A stretch of 59,687 nt of DNA from Firmicutes bacterium UBA7510. Its GTDB lineage: Bacteria; Bacillota; Clostridia; Tissierellales; Sedimentibacteraceae. Location: positions 1-59,687 of the forward strand of contig DLNM01000005.1 of assembly GCA_002479485.1 (NCBI GenBank), written 5' to 3'. Numbering within the stretch: the first letter of the stretch is position 1; each line of letters starts with the position of its first letter. Positions 26,580-34,329 of the stretch are shown here, one piece after another. Under the pieces are notes generated by a model, which saw only the letters and a list, made by a program, of their open reading frames with translations, made no database searches and was not told the DNA's origin. Made by a program: the position numbers and the translations under genes.

Positions 26580-27350
26580 TTGGTTTTAGTAGTAGATATA
26601 GGAAATACTAATATAGTTCTTGGGGTTTATAATAACGATGAATTGTTGGGAAGCTGGCGAATGTTAACTAAAAACGACAAAACGGCTGATGAGTATGGCA
26701 TGTATATATTAAGCCTATTGCAATTTAATAATATAAACTACAAAAAAATAAATAGTGCTATAATATCATCAGTTGTTCCTAATGTAATGCATTCATTTAC
26801 AAACACAATGAGAAGATATTTTAATATAGAGCCATTAATAGTTGGGCCCGGAATTAAAACAGGTATAATGATAAAATCTGAAAACCCTAAAGAAGTAGGT
26901 GCAGATAGAATTGTAGATTCAGTAGCAGCTTATGAGCAATATGGCGGTCCACTTATAGTTATAGACTATGGAACAGCTACTACTTATGATGTTATAAGTG
27001 AAAATGGCGAATTTCTTTACGGAATCACTTCTCCGGGTATTCAAATATCTGCGGATGCTTTATGGAGTAAAACTGCACAGCTGCCTAATATAGAAATAAA
27101 AAAGCCTAACTCAATACTTGCAAAAAATACAATTACTAGCATGCAGGCTGGCTTAGTTTATGGATATATTGGACAGACTGAGTATATTGTCAAAAAAATA
27201 AAAGAAGAAATGAAAAATGAAAATATAAAAGTTGTAGCAACTGGCGGACTAGGTAGAATAATAAGTGACGAAACAAAGTATATTGACATATATGATCCAC
27301 AATTGCTACTTAAAGGCCTAAAATATATACATGATAAAAACACTAACTAA
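26580..27350 (+). CDS. coaX: Type III pantothenate kinase
   Basis: CoaX phosphorylates pantothenate in the first step of coenzyme A synthesis. The 256-residue protein shows the ASKHA phosphate-binding motifs DIGNTN, KEVGADRIVD, DYGTATTYD and ATGGLGR and has normal length. A TTG start at 26580 is chosen because GGAGG lies 5 nt before it; the upstream TTG (26568) would place the SD inside the coding region. It forms an operon with the S component. Confidence 0.93.
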   Translation: MVLVVDIGNTNIVLGVYNNDELLGSWRMLTKNDKTADEYGMYILSLLQFNNINYKKINSAIISSVVPNVMHSFTNTMRRYFNIEPLIVGPGIKTGIMIKSENPKEVGADRIVDSVAAYEQYGGPLIVIDYGTATTYDVISENGEFLYGITSPGIQISADALWSKTAQLPNIEIKKPNSILAKNTITSMQAGLVYGYIGQTEYIVKKIKEEMKNENIKVVATGGLGRIISDETKYIDIYDPQLLLKGLKYIHDKNTN

Positions 27351-27376
27351 AGTACACCCAATTTTAGTGCACTAAA

Positions 27377-27440
27377 AGAGCGAAACAAGTTTCGCTCTAT
27401 AGAGACCATTTAGAGTAAATCTAAGTGGCCTCTTTTTTTT
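27377..27440. terminator. Double terminator between coaX and the permease gene
   Basis: The first stem is AGAGCGAAAC / GTTTCGCTCT (27377-27398), followed by TTTT on the minus strand. The second is AGAGACCATTTAGA with its near-complement (27401-27433), followed by eight T on the plus strand. They terminate the convergent coaX and permease transcripts. Confidence 0.85.
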
Positions 27441-28893
27441 AGAATGGTTTTAAAGTTCCATTAGCTATAGTTACTATAGAAATTACAGCTAGGATTACAA
27501 TTATTGAAGCTATAATAATATCCTTACTATTAATAAATACTTTTTCTTTCTTTTCCTTTTTACCTTTAATGTAAACAAGGATTCCCGGTGCATATAATAT
27601 AGCAGTAATTAAAAGATATTCTAATCCACCTGCATAAATTAACCATACACCATATATACTTCCGATTATTGCTATTATTCTTTCTCTTACAAGCTCTCCT
27701 GTTTTAGCTAGCTGGAAACCATCTTTTTTAAATGTGATTTTTGCATAATACAAAGAGCTTAACAAGTATGGTACCATAATCATGCTCGCTGACATTGTAT
27801 AGAATGCTTGATATGTAGAATCATTGAAAAAAATTACAATTAAGAATAATTGAATGATTCCATTAGTTGCAAACAATGAAAATGATGGACTACCTTTTTT
27901 GTTTTCCTTTGCAAAGGCTTTAGAAAATACACCTTGCTTTGCAGCCGAATAAGGACAATCAGCAGCTATTATAGTCCAACTTAACAATGCACCAGCAAGT
28001 GAAAGAATAACGCCTAAATTGATTAACACCGCTCCCCATTTACCTACCACAAATTCAAGAATTCCTGCCATTTGCGGATTACCTAATTCTGCAAGCTCAG
28101 CTCTTGTCATAACACCCATACTTAATATAGATGTCATTAAATAGATAAGGAAAATACATAAAAACCCTATAATACTTGCTCTACCAACATCTTTAGACCT
28201 TTTAGCTCTACCTGAAAGTACAACAGCACCCTCAATACCAATAAACGCCCATACTGTTGCAGATGTAGTAGCTTTTACTTGGTCTCCAAATGTTAAACCT
28301 CCAGCTTCACCCCAGAAGTTATCCATGAAAATAGATAGTTTAAAAGATCTAGCAAAAATAACCGCCACAATAAAAACAAATATAGGCATTAATTTACTTA
28401 TAGTAGTTATAATGTTGATACCTGCGGCTTCCTTCACTCCGTATAAAACAAGGTAATTTAATAGCCAAATAACTAAAGAAGCACAAATGATTGATACTAA
28501 ATTGTTACCTGCTCCAAATACAGGGAAGAAATACCCAATAGCTTGAAACAAAAGAGTTGTATATGATACATTGCATAATAAAGCACTAATCCAATAACCC
28601 CATGCAGAGTTAAAGCCTACAAACTCACCAAAACCCTCTCTAGCATAGCTATAGATACCATTAGTTAACTCAGGCTTTACCTTATTTAATCCAAAAAAGC
28701 ACATCATAAGGCCAAACATACCTATACCACAAATTAGCCATCCTACCAAGACTGCGGCTGTGTTTGCACCATTAAAAGCCATATCTCCTGCTAAACTAAA
28801 TACTCCTGCACCAATTGTAGAGCCTACAATCATGCTAGCAAGCCTAATAAAATTAAGCTGTTTTTCTTTTGAATCATTTGAGATACTACTCAT
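27439..28893 (-). CDS. Basic amino acid/polyamine antiporter-type permease (APA family)
   Basis: The 484-residue protein has about 12-13 membrane helices and the APC-superfamily N-terminal block IVGSTIGAGVFSLAGDMA, which resembles arginine/ornithine and related antiporters (ArcD/YdgI-like). It moves an amino acid, possibly in exchange for its decarboxylation or deamination product; the substrate cannot be read from sequence. The gene stands alone with a perfect promoter and terminators on both sides. The SD is GGGGG, 7-8 nt before ATG. Confidence 0.85.
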   Translation of the reverse strand: MSSISNDSKEKQLNFIRLASMIVGSTIGAGVFSLAGDMAFNGANTAAVLVGWLICGIGMFGLMMCFFGLNKVKPELTNGIYSYAREGFGEFVGFNSAWGYWISALLCNVSYTTLLFQAIGYFFPVFGAGNNLVSIICASLVIWLLNYLVLYGVKEAAGINIITTISKLMPIFVFIVAVIFARSFKLSIFMDNFWGEAGGLTFGDQVKATTSATVWAFIGIEGAVVLSGRAKRSKDVGRASIIGFLCIFLIYLMTSILSMGVMTRAELAELGNPQMAGILEFVVGKWGAVLINLGVILSLAGALLSWTIIAADCPYSAAKQGVFSKAFAKENKKGSPSFSLFATNGIIQLFLIVIFFNDSTYQAFYTMSASMIMVPYLLSSLYYAKITFKKDGFQLAKTGELVRERIIAIIGSIYGVWLIYAGGLEYLLITAILYAPGILVYIKGKKEKKEKVFINSKDIIIASIIVILAVISIVTIANGTLKPF

Positions 28894-28927
28894 AATAAAC
28901 CCCCTTAATAATAATTAAATTGTATAC

Positions 28928-28956
28928 ATTATATTGCAAAACGTTTTCCTTGTCAA
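28928..28956 (-). promoter_or_regulatory. Consensus promoter of the permease with a palindrome in the spacer
   Basis: TTGACA (28951-28956) and TATAAT (28928-28933) are 17 bp apart on the minus strand. The spacer contains the palindrome AAAACGTTTT, which could be an operator; it is close to but not a proper match for a CcpA cre site. Confidence 0.75.
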
Positions 28957-28982
28957 ATTAATAACAATTACGTGACAAAAGA

Positions 28983-29017
28983 AAAAGCCTTTTGTATCAT
29001 ACTGACAAAAGGCTTTT
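28983..29017 (-). terminator. Terminator after ytxC
   Basis: The 13-bp stem AAAAGCCTTTTGT / ACAAAAGGCTTTT (28983-28995 with 29005-29017) is followed by TTCTTTT on the minus strand. It lies 43 nt beyond the ytxC stop codon. Confidence 0.85.
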
Positions 29018-29060
29018 ATATATATTTAATTAATTAAATTAACCAAATAATAAAGTTCTA

Positions 29061-29900
29061 TTAATTTTTACAATATTCACAGTCTGTGCAAAATTTTATT
29101 CTATCAATAAAAAGCTTATTGACAATGTCAACAGTATTTTTACTTGTTTCATCCATATTTTCATAAGCATTTGACAAATGCATAATAATTTTTTTAGGAG
29201 ATATTGTTATTATTGAATTAATAATACTTTCATCATAAATTATTTCAGATGGTTCTAATTCCTGTGAAAATTCAATATTTGAAATCAAACTTAACTTTTT
29301 CATATTCTCATCATAAATTTGCAATTTATCATTTTTGAACATTATATTTATGCTTTCTTTACCTTCAGTATCATCTTCTGAAAAATACTTTAATATATTA
29401 ATAAAATTTGAATATTCTTTTTTTATTAAATAATTATCGATACATTTTTCTACTACCTGAGATGCATATGAATTTATAAACTTAAGTCTAAATTTAATAA
29501 ATCCATTAATATTTATTGTAGTATTATCTTGCAAATATTCTTTTATTTTATTTTTAAAAATTAAACTGGTTTTTATATCATTATTAACTTCTTCTGCTAT
29601 GTTTTGCCTAATTATTTCACTCTCATTTTCTTCAAAGTAAAAATAACTTTTATCAAGATATTTATAACATTCCTCTATCATATACTCTTTTATGATATTA
29701 TTGATTTTACTACTTATTACATCTGTACATTCATATTTATTGTCGATGTTATCTATACTGTAAATAATTTTATCATAATCATTATTTTGTGTATCTAGCA
29801 TTATAGTTATGTCATCGCGTTGCAAATTTGTCAAAATATTGATTATATTATAATAACTTATATTATCTTTTCTATCTATTTCTAATGATAAAAGCTCCAA
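29061..29900 (-). CDS. YtxC-like putative sporulation protein
   Basis: The 279-residue protein matches my memory of the YtxC family: a helical N-terminal half, the block INGFIKFRLKFI near residue 130, and a cysteine-rich end (FCTDCEYC). YtxC is expressed in sporulation in Bacillus; its biochemical role is unknown. The start is TTG at 29900, with AGGAG 7 nt upstream. It follows the DUF6873-like gene by 57 nt. Confidence 0.7.
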   Translation of the reverse strand: MELLSLEIDRKDNISYYNIINILTNLQRDDITIMLDTQNNDYDKIIYSIDNIDNKYECTDVISSKINNIIKEYMIEECYKYLDKSYFYFEENESEIIRQNIAEEVNNDIKTSLIFKNKIKEYLQDNTTININGFIKFRLKFINSYASQVVEKCIDNYLIKKEYSNFINILKYFSEDDTEGKESINIMFKNDKLQIYDENMKKLSLISNIEFSQELEPSEIIYDESIINSIITISPKKIIMHLSNAYENMDETSKNTVDIVNKLFIDRIKFCTDCEYCKN

Positions 29901-29957
29901 AATGTCACTCCTCTCGTAGGATTATTATTTGCTTTTATCATTTGCAATTATACATTT

Positions 29958-30689
29958 TTATATTACTATTATTGTTCCATAATCCGTCAAAATATTATCA
30001 GAACCTTCAATAATTTTTAGACCCGAATCTGAAACAAACTTATATAGAATTTCTTTTTCAGCGCTATCTTGAATTTGACCTGTTAGAAAAAAAGTTCTAT
30101 GGTCTAAGATACCCATACATCCTCCAGCAAATCCATAATCAAATCCACCTAAAAAAACATTTCTAGAATCAAAATATAAACAGTCTATACCTAAACTTTT
30201 AATAGTATTATAAATTGTAATATCAGAAGTAATTGCTCTATCATTACTAACACAAGCTGTTGAGCATTTTGTATAACCTTGATTTACGTGGATAAAACTT
30301 ATATCTGACTTTTGCAAATAATATTTTAAAATTTCATCAGTATATTTTAAATTGTGTATCGCATAATTCCTAATTCTTGCTACATTATATGCAATATCAT
30401 TTGGATAGTTTCTACTTAAAGTTTTACCACCTTTAATTACTTTTATTCCACTGTTTTTAAACGCTTTTTCGTAATAATCAAGAACATTTGGAGCTACTAC
30501 AATAGTTTTATTATCTATAGGATGTAATACCATATCAGGATGGCCGCAAACTGGCTCCAATATATCGTCGCATTTAATCGTTTTAATTGGTATAATATCA
30601 AATTTTTTTATAGTATCAATTATTTTTTCATCAGCTCTAAAATCAACAATAGCATATCTAGGCTTCCACTTAATTAAAAATGGATTCAT
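29958..30689 (-). CDS. DUF6873-like (GME-fold) protein
   Basis: The 243-residue soluble protein appears to belong to a clostridial family annotated as DUF6873, related to guanidine-modifying enzymes. Candidate active-site groups are CGHPDMVLHP (about residue 48) and GGFDYGFAGGCMG (about 190-203), which could provide His, Asp and a nucleophilic Cys. If the fold is right, it would act on an arginine- or guanidine-like substrate; this is inference. The ATG lies behind a GAAAGGA SD and a promoter at 30725-30752. Confidence 0.55.
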   Translation of the reverse strand: MNPFLIKWKPRYAIVDFRADEKIIDTIKKFDIIPIKTIKCDDILEPVCGHPDMVLHPIDNKTIVVAPNVLDYYEKAFKNSGIKVIKGGKTLSRNYPNDIAYNVARIRNYAIHNLKYTDEILKYYLQKSDISFIHVNQGYTKCSTACVSNDRAITSDITIYNTIKSLGIDCLYFDSRNVFLGGFDYGFAGGCMGILDHRTFFLTGQIQDSAEKEILYKFVSDSGLKIIEGSDNILTDYGTIIVI

Positions 30690-30724
30690 AATTTTATCCT
30701 TTCTTCCAAATAAGTAATAATCTT

Positions 30725-30752
30725 ATTATATACAAAATTTTTAAAATGTCTA
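30725..30752 (-). promoter_or_regulatory. Promoter of the DUF6873-like gene
   Basis: TAGACA (30747-30752) and TATAAT (30725-30730) are 16 bp apart on the minus strand. The three tandem hairpins at 30759-30840 lie directly upstream. Confidence 0.55.
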
Positions 30753-30758
30753 TAAAAA

Positions 30759-30840
30759 AGTGAACTACGTTCACTCTATGGAAGAATCGTTCCGATTCTT
30801 CATTTATCTAATAGGAAAGTTCTCTTTCCTATTAGATAAA
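30759..30840. repeat. Three consecutive perfect hairpins
   Basis: Stems of 7, 9 and 17 bp follow each other almost without gaps: AGTGAAC-TAC-GTTCACT (30759-30775), GAAGAATCG-TTC-CGATTCTTC (30781-30801) and a 17-bp stem around GGAAAG-TTCT-CTTTCC (30803-30840 or so). The stems differ in sequence but share tiny loops. Neither strand shows a terminator-like T run after them. Confidence 0.85.
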
Positions 30841-30844
30841 ATAA

Positions 30845-30869
30845 AAAATACGAACTAAGCCCGTATTTT
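30845..30869 (-). terminator. Terminator after the flippase-like gene
   Basis: The stem AAAATACG / CGTATTTT with a 9-nt loop is followed on the minus strand by a T-rich stretch (TTTATTTT). It starts about 10 nt beyond the stop codon. Confidence 0.65.
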
Positions 30870-30879
30870 ATCATATTAT

Positions 30880-31929
30880 TTACTCAATTATTATTTTATT
30901 TTTTTTGAATGTTGATACTAATATAACAAATATTCCGCTGAAAACTAAGCTAAAGTAATAGCTTACTCCTCTCCATAATAAAAGTGCAGTACCTATTATA
31001 TTTTTAGAAAATACACTTCCAAGAATCATGATAAAACCCATTTCACTTACACCTATGGTTCCTGGTATAGGTATAAAGCATACTGACATATATAAAAACG
31101 CTTGTAGGCATATGATTTCAAAAATGCTGTTTCCGCTTAAACCTAGAGATTTATATATAAAGTATGTTATACTAAAAAACATTGTTAATTGAACAAATGT
31201 TAATACAAATAACTTTAATGTTAATATTTTATTGCTTTTCATTTTTTTAATGCTGACCTCATAGTCATTTATAAACTTATCAATGCTATTTCTTGTTTTA
31301 TCTAAATCTTTTATTATCTTATGTTTATGTAGAAACTCTAGAATAAATCCTACAACATATCCAACAGCTTTTGGCTTTATAGAAAGTAGCCAAATACTTA
31401 AAACCATTACAATATTTACAATAAGCCCTAAAGCAATAAATAAAGATGCTCCATTCGTATATTCCAATAAGCTTTTTATCTTATATACAGCTAATATTAA
31501 AGAATATATAGTTACCCCTATTTGAAATAACAAAAACTTTTCTACAAGAACAGCAGTCCCTTCACTTAACGGTACATTTTCATCCTTCATAATATACAAT
31601 TGAACTGGTTGTCCACCAGACGCACCTGGAGTAATATTGCTATAGTATTGCCCAACCAAAGTTGTTTTTAGGGATAACCAAAATGTTAGAATACCTCTTT
31701 TTTTATCGGTGAATTTTAGTATTAGCTCATAAATCATATATGCCTCTAAAATCCAAAACAACAATAAACATGCAACTGCTACTAAAATATATTCTATTTT
31801 AATTTGCTTTAATGCTTCGTAAATAGAAATAATATCATTATTACTTATCAATATATATATTAACATTAAGCTTGAAAAAGCAATAAAGCAAAAATTAATT
31901 ATCTTTTTCTTTGAATCATTTTTAGCCAT
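30880..31929 (-). CDS. Flippase-like / lysylphosphatidylglycerol-synthase-type membrane protein
   Basis: A 349-residue protein with about eight membrane helices and the UPF0104/YbhN-like signature (SLKTTLVGQYYSNITPGASGGQP and VCFIPIPGTIGVSEMGF). Such proteins are thought to move or modify lipid head groups in the membrane. The start is the ATG at 31929, five bases after the SD; the in-frame ATG at 31941 is part of the SD sequence ATGGAGG. It follows the MGDG-type glycosyltransferase gene and probably works on the same glycolipid. Confidence 0.85.
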   Translation of the reverse strand: MAKNDSKKKIINFCFIAFSSLMLIYILISNNDIISIYEALKQIKIEYILVAVACLLLFWILEAYMIYELILKFTDKKRGILTFWLSLKTTLVGQYYSNITPGASGGQPVQLYIMKDENVPLSEGTAVLVEKFLLFQIGVTIYSLILAVYKIKSLLEYTNGASLFIALGLIVNIVMVLSIWLLSIKPKAVGYVVGFILEFLHKHKIIKDLDKTRNSIDKFINDYEVSIKKMKSNKILTLKLFVLTFVQLTMFFSITYFIYKSLGLSGNSIFEIICLQAFLYMSVCFIPIPGTIGVSEMGFIMILGSVFSKNIIGTALLLWRGVSYYFSLVFSGIFVILVSTFKKNKIIIE

Positions 31930-32040
31930 AAATACCTCCATGCTTTTATTTGCACAAAAAGTAATTTAACATTTGTGCATGGAGTCGGGATATATTTTTA
32001 ATGTAATTTAAAAAATATTTCACCCTTCCTCCGATAACTA

Positions 32041-33123
32041 TTATGAATAGTTTACATTATCTAATATACATTCAGCCACTCTATATGGCTTAAGATTTCT
32101 TTTTACTTCACTTATATTTTTACATATCTTATAGGTTTTATATGGATTTTTTATATAATCATTTACTATTTTAAGTAAATCATTATTATCATTTATAACC
32201 ATACCTAAATTATTTCGCTTTATAAATTCAATATTACCCTTTTCTTGACCAATTTTTGTATCCTTTATAACAAGGGGAAGTTCCTTATTTATAGCTTCAA
32301 AAACTGTAATCCCCCCTGGCTTTGTTACTAAAAATATAGCTTCATCCATTAATTTATCTATATTATTCACAAATCCTAATATAGTTATATTTTTATATAT
32401 TTTTTTGGATAATTTATTGTATAATTCTTTATTTCTTCCAGTTACTATAACAGTTTTTAAAGTATCATAAGAGTCTAGTTGTTTAAGCATATTATGTGGC
32501 AAATCATTTTCTGTCATTCCGGTTGCAATTATTAAAAGAGTATTTTTATTGACATTATCCTTATTGTTGTTTAAAAAACTATTTTTAACTGGTATACCTG
32601 TGACTTCAATTATGTTTTCATCTATACCCTTATCTATTAATTTATCCTTTATTTCATTAGAAGGTACAAAGTACATGTTTGTTCCCTCATACAACCATTC
32701 CCAGCTATCAACTATATCTGTAATAACAGTAACCAGTTTAATTTTGATTCCATATTCCTTTTTCACCTTCGAAACAACGCATGAGCATAAAGGAAATGTA
32801 CTTATTATTAGATTAGGAGAAGTCAATTTTATATAGCTATATAATTTTTTATAGTATGTGTTGCTAAGTAAACTATCAAATATATTATTTTTATTTGATT
32901 TTTTAATATCATAAATTGTATTATATACAATTGGATAATGTTCAGTTAAATTATAATATATTTTAGATCCAACATCCTTTAAGGTAGGATTTAATATATC
33001 TAAAATATCAACTATCTCAATATTTAAATTATTATTTTTTAATTCTATTTGCTCCTTAATAGCATTTGAAACACTTTTGTGCCCCATACCAAAGGATGCA
33101 GTTAGTATTAATATATTTTGCAT
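32041..33123 (-). CDS. MGDG-synthase-type glycosyltransferase
   Basis: The 360-residue protein has the MGDG synthase N-terminal block (LTASFGMGHKSVSNAIKEQI) and a GT28-like C-terminal domain with KPGGITVFEAINKELP. Relatives such as UgtP transfer sugars from UDP-sugars to diacylglycerol, making glycolipids and lipoteichoic acid anchors. The start at 33123 follows TGGAGG by 5-6 nt; a TTG at 33135 lies in the SD. It has a consensus promoter covered by a perfect inverted repeat, and leads into the flippase-like gene (111 nt further). Confidence 0.87.
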   Translation of the reverse strand: MQNILILTASFGMGHKSVSNAIKEQIELKNNNLNIEIVDILDILNPTLKDVGSKIYYNLTEHYPIVYNTIYDIKKSNKNNIFDSLLSNTYYKKLYSYIKLTSPNLIISTFPLCSCVVSKVKKEYGIKIKLVTVITDIVDSWEWLYEGTNMYFVPSNEIKDKLIDKGIDENIIEVTGIPVKNSFLNNNKDNVNKNTLLIIATGMTENDLPHNMLKQLDSYDTLKTVIVTGRNKELYNKLSKKIYKNITILGFVNNIDKLMDEAIFLVTKPGGITVFEAINKELPLVIKDTKIGQEKGNIEFIKRNNLGMVINDNNDLLKIVNDYIKNPYKTYKICKNISEVKRNLKPYRVAECILDNVNYS

Positions 33124-33138
33124 GTTAACCTCCAATTA

Positions 33139-33187
33139 TGCCACGTAGTGGCATTACAAATAGAGAGCGTGAAGTTTTTTTCACGCT
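33139..33187 (-). repeat. Composite two-hairpin repeat in the glycosyltransferase leader
   Basis: Reading towards the gene: AGCGTGAA / TTCACGCT (33166-33173 with 33180-33187, perfect), then TGCCAC-GTA-GTGGCA (33139-33153), then ATAATTGGAGG with the SD. It has the same order as the copies at mutS2 and pfkA. Confidence 0.85.
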
Positions 33188-33306
33188 ATCACTCTTTCTA
33201 GTGACATTATAAATCAAATTATTTAGGATTTAATTACATCATTCTTAATTATTTATTAATTTTATTAAACTTGTTAAAATGTATTTACTGTATTAATACT
33301 GTTAGT

Positions 33307-33346
33307 ACAGCAACTGTATTATATTACATAATACAGTTGCTGTCAA
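33307..33346 (-). promoter_or_regulatory. Consensus promoter covered by a perfect 16-bp inverted repeat
   Basis: TTGACA (33341-33346) and TATAAT (33318-33323) on the minus strand are 17 bp apart. The arms ACAGCAACTGTATTAT (33307-33322) and its exact complement (33328-33343) cover the -10 box, spacer and -35 edge. Related half-sites (CTGTATTAATAC) continue just downstream at about 33287-33300. This looks like a repressor operator of GntR or TetR style; no regulator gene is close. Confidence 0.75.
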
Positions 33347-33370
33347 TAGAATATAAAATAATATAAAAAA

Positions 33371-33401
33371 AGTGAACAAAAAATAATATTTATTGTTCAC
33401 T
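33371..33401 (-). terminator. Terminator after hslO
   Basis: The stem AGTGAACAA / TTGTTCACT with an AT-rich loop is followed by seven T on the minus strand. Confidence 0.8.
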
Positions 33402-33413
33402 ATCAATATAAAT

Positions 33414-34289
33414 TTACATTGTCTTAACTATGTTTTTTAATTCATTTTCATTATATTTGTATTTTTTATTGCAGAAATTACATGTTATTTCTGCACCTTT
33501 GTCTTCTTCTATTATGTTTTCTAATTCCTCTTTACCTAATGAAATTAAAACACCTTCTATTCTTTCATCAGAGCAATCACATTTAAATTGAACAGGTATT
33601 TTCTCAGTTATTTTTATATTGAAATCTAAAAATATCTCCTTAACAATTTCTTCAATTTCATTCTCACTATCAAAATATTCAGATACAGATTTCATATTGG
33701 CAAACATACCTTCTAATTTTTTTATACCTTCTTCTGATATATCTGGAAGAGGTTGAACAATCAATCCTCCAGCTGATTTGATAGATTCATCAGCATTTAC
33801 TAATACTCCTGCTGCAATAGCTGATGATGTTTGTTCAGATAAAAAATAATATAAGGCTAAATCTTCTGCAATCTCTCCTGTTACTATATCTGATGTTCCT
33901 ACATAAGGATCTTTTAGACCAATATCTTTTATAACTGTTATTTTTCCATTTGTACCAACTGCTGCACCTACATCCAATTTACCATTTTCTTTCCTTTTTA
34001 CATCAACTTCCGGATAATCTACATATCCTTTTATATTTCCTTTATTATCTGATGTAACTAAAATGGTTCCTAATGGTCCGCCTCCATTTATTTTAACAGT
34101 CAATTTATCATCATCATTTTTCATCATATAACCCATCATCAGTCCTACAGTCAATGTCCTACCAAGAGCTGCTGATGCTGTTTTGGATGTATGATGATTT
34201 TTTCGCGCTTCTTCCACTACGTCTGTTGATTTTACGGCGAAGATTCTAAAAGTTTTATCTTCATCGATTCCTCTAATCATGTAATCCAT
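33414..34289 (-). CDS. hslO: Redox-regulated chaperone Hsp33
   Basis: A 291-residue Hsp33, a holdase activated by oxidation of its zinc-binding cysteines. The N-terminal domain is typical (HHTSKTASAALGRTLTVGLMM, GGGPLGTILVTSD), and the C-terminal zinc site CDC ... CNFC (C-x-C, C-x2-C) is intact at about residues 238-272. Length is normal. It follows the pyrophosphatase gene by 40 nt and is probably cotranscribed. Confidence 0.94.
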   Translation of the reverse strand: MDYMIRGIDEDKTFRIFAVKSTDVVEEARKNHHTSKTASAALGRTLTVGLMMGYMMKNDDDKLTVKINGGGPLGTILVTSDNKGNIKGYVDYPEVDVKRKENGKLDVGAAVGTNGKITVIKDIGLKDPYVGTSDIVTGEIAEDLALYYFLSEQTSSAIAAGVLVNADESIKSAGGLIVQPLPDISEEGIKKLEGMFANMKSVSEYFDSENEIEEIVKEIFLDFNIKITEKIPVQFKCDCSDERIEGVLISLGKEELENIIEEDKGAEITCNFCNKKYKYNENELKNIVKTM

Positions 34290-34329
34290 TAAATTTCTTC
34301 CTTCCAGTTAAAAATTGTTTTGTTTAATT

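Noticed and set aside
28934..28950. CcpA cre site in the permease promoter
   Set aside because: TGCAAAACG has one base too many between TG and CG for the cre consensus; only the AAAACGTTTT palindrome is supported.
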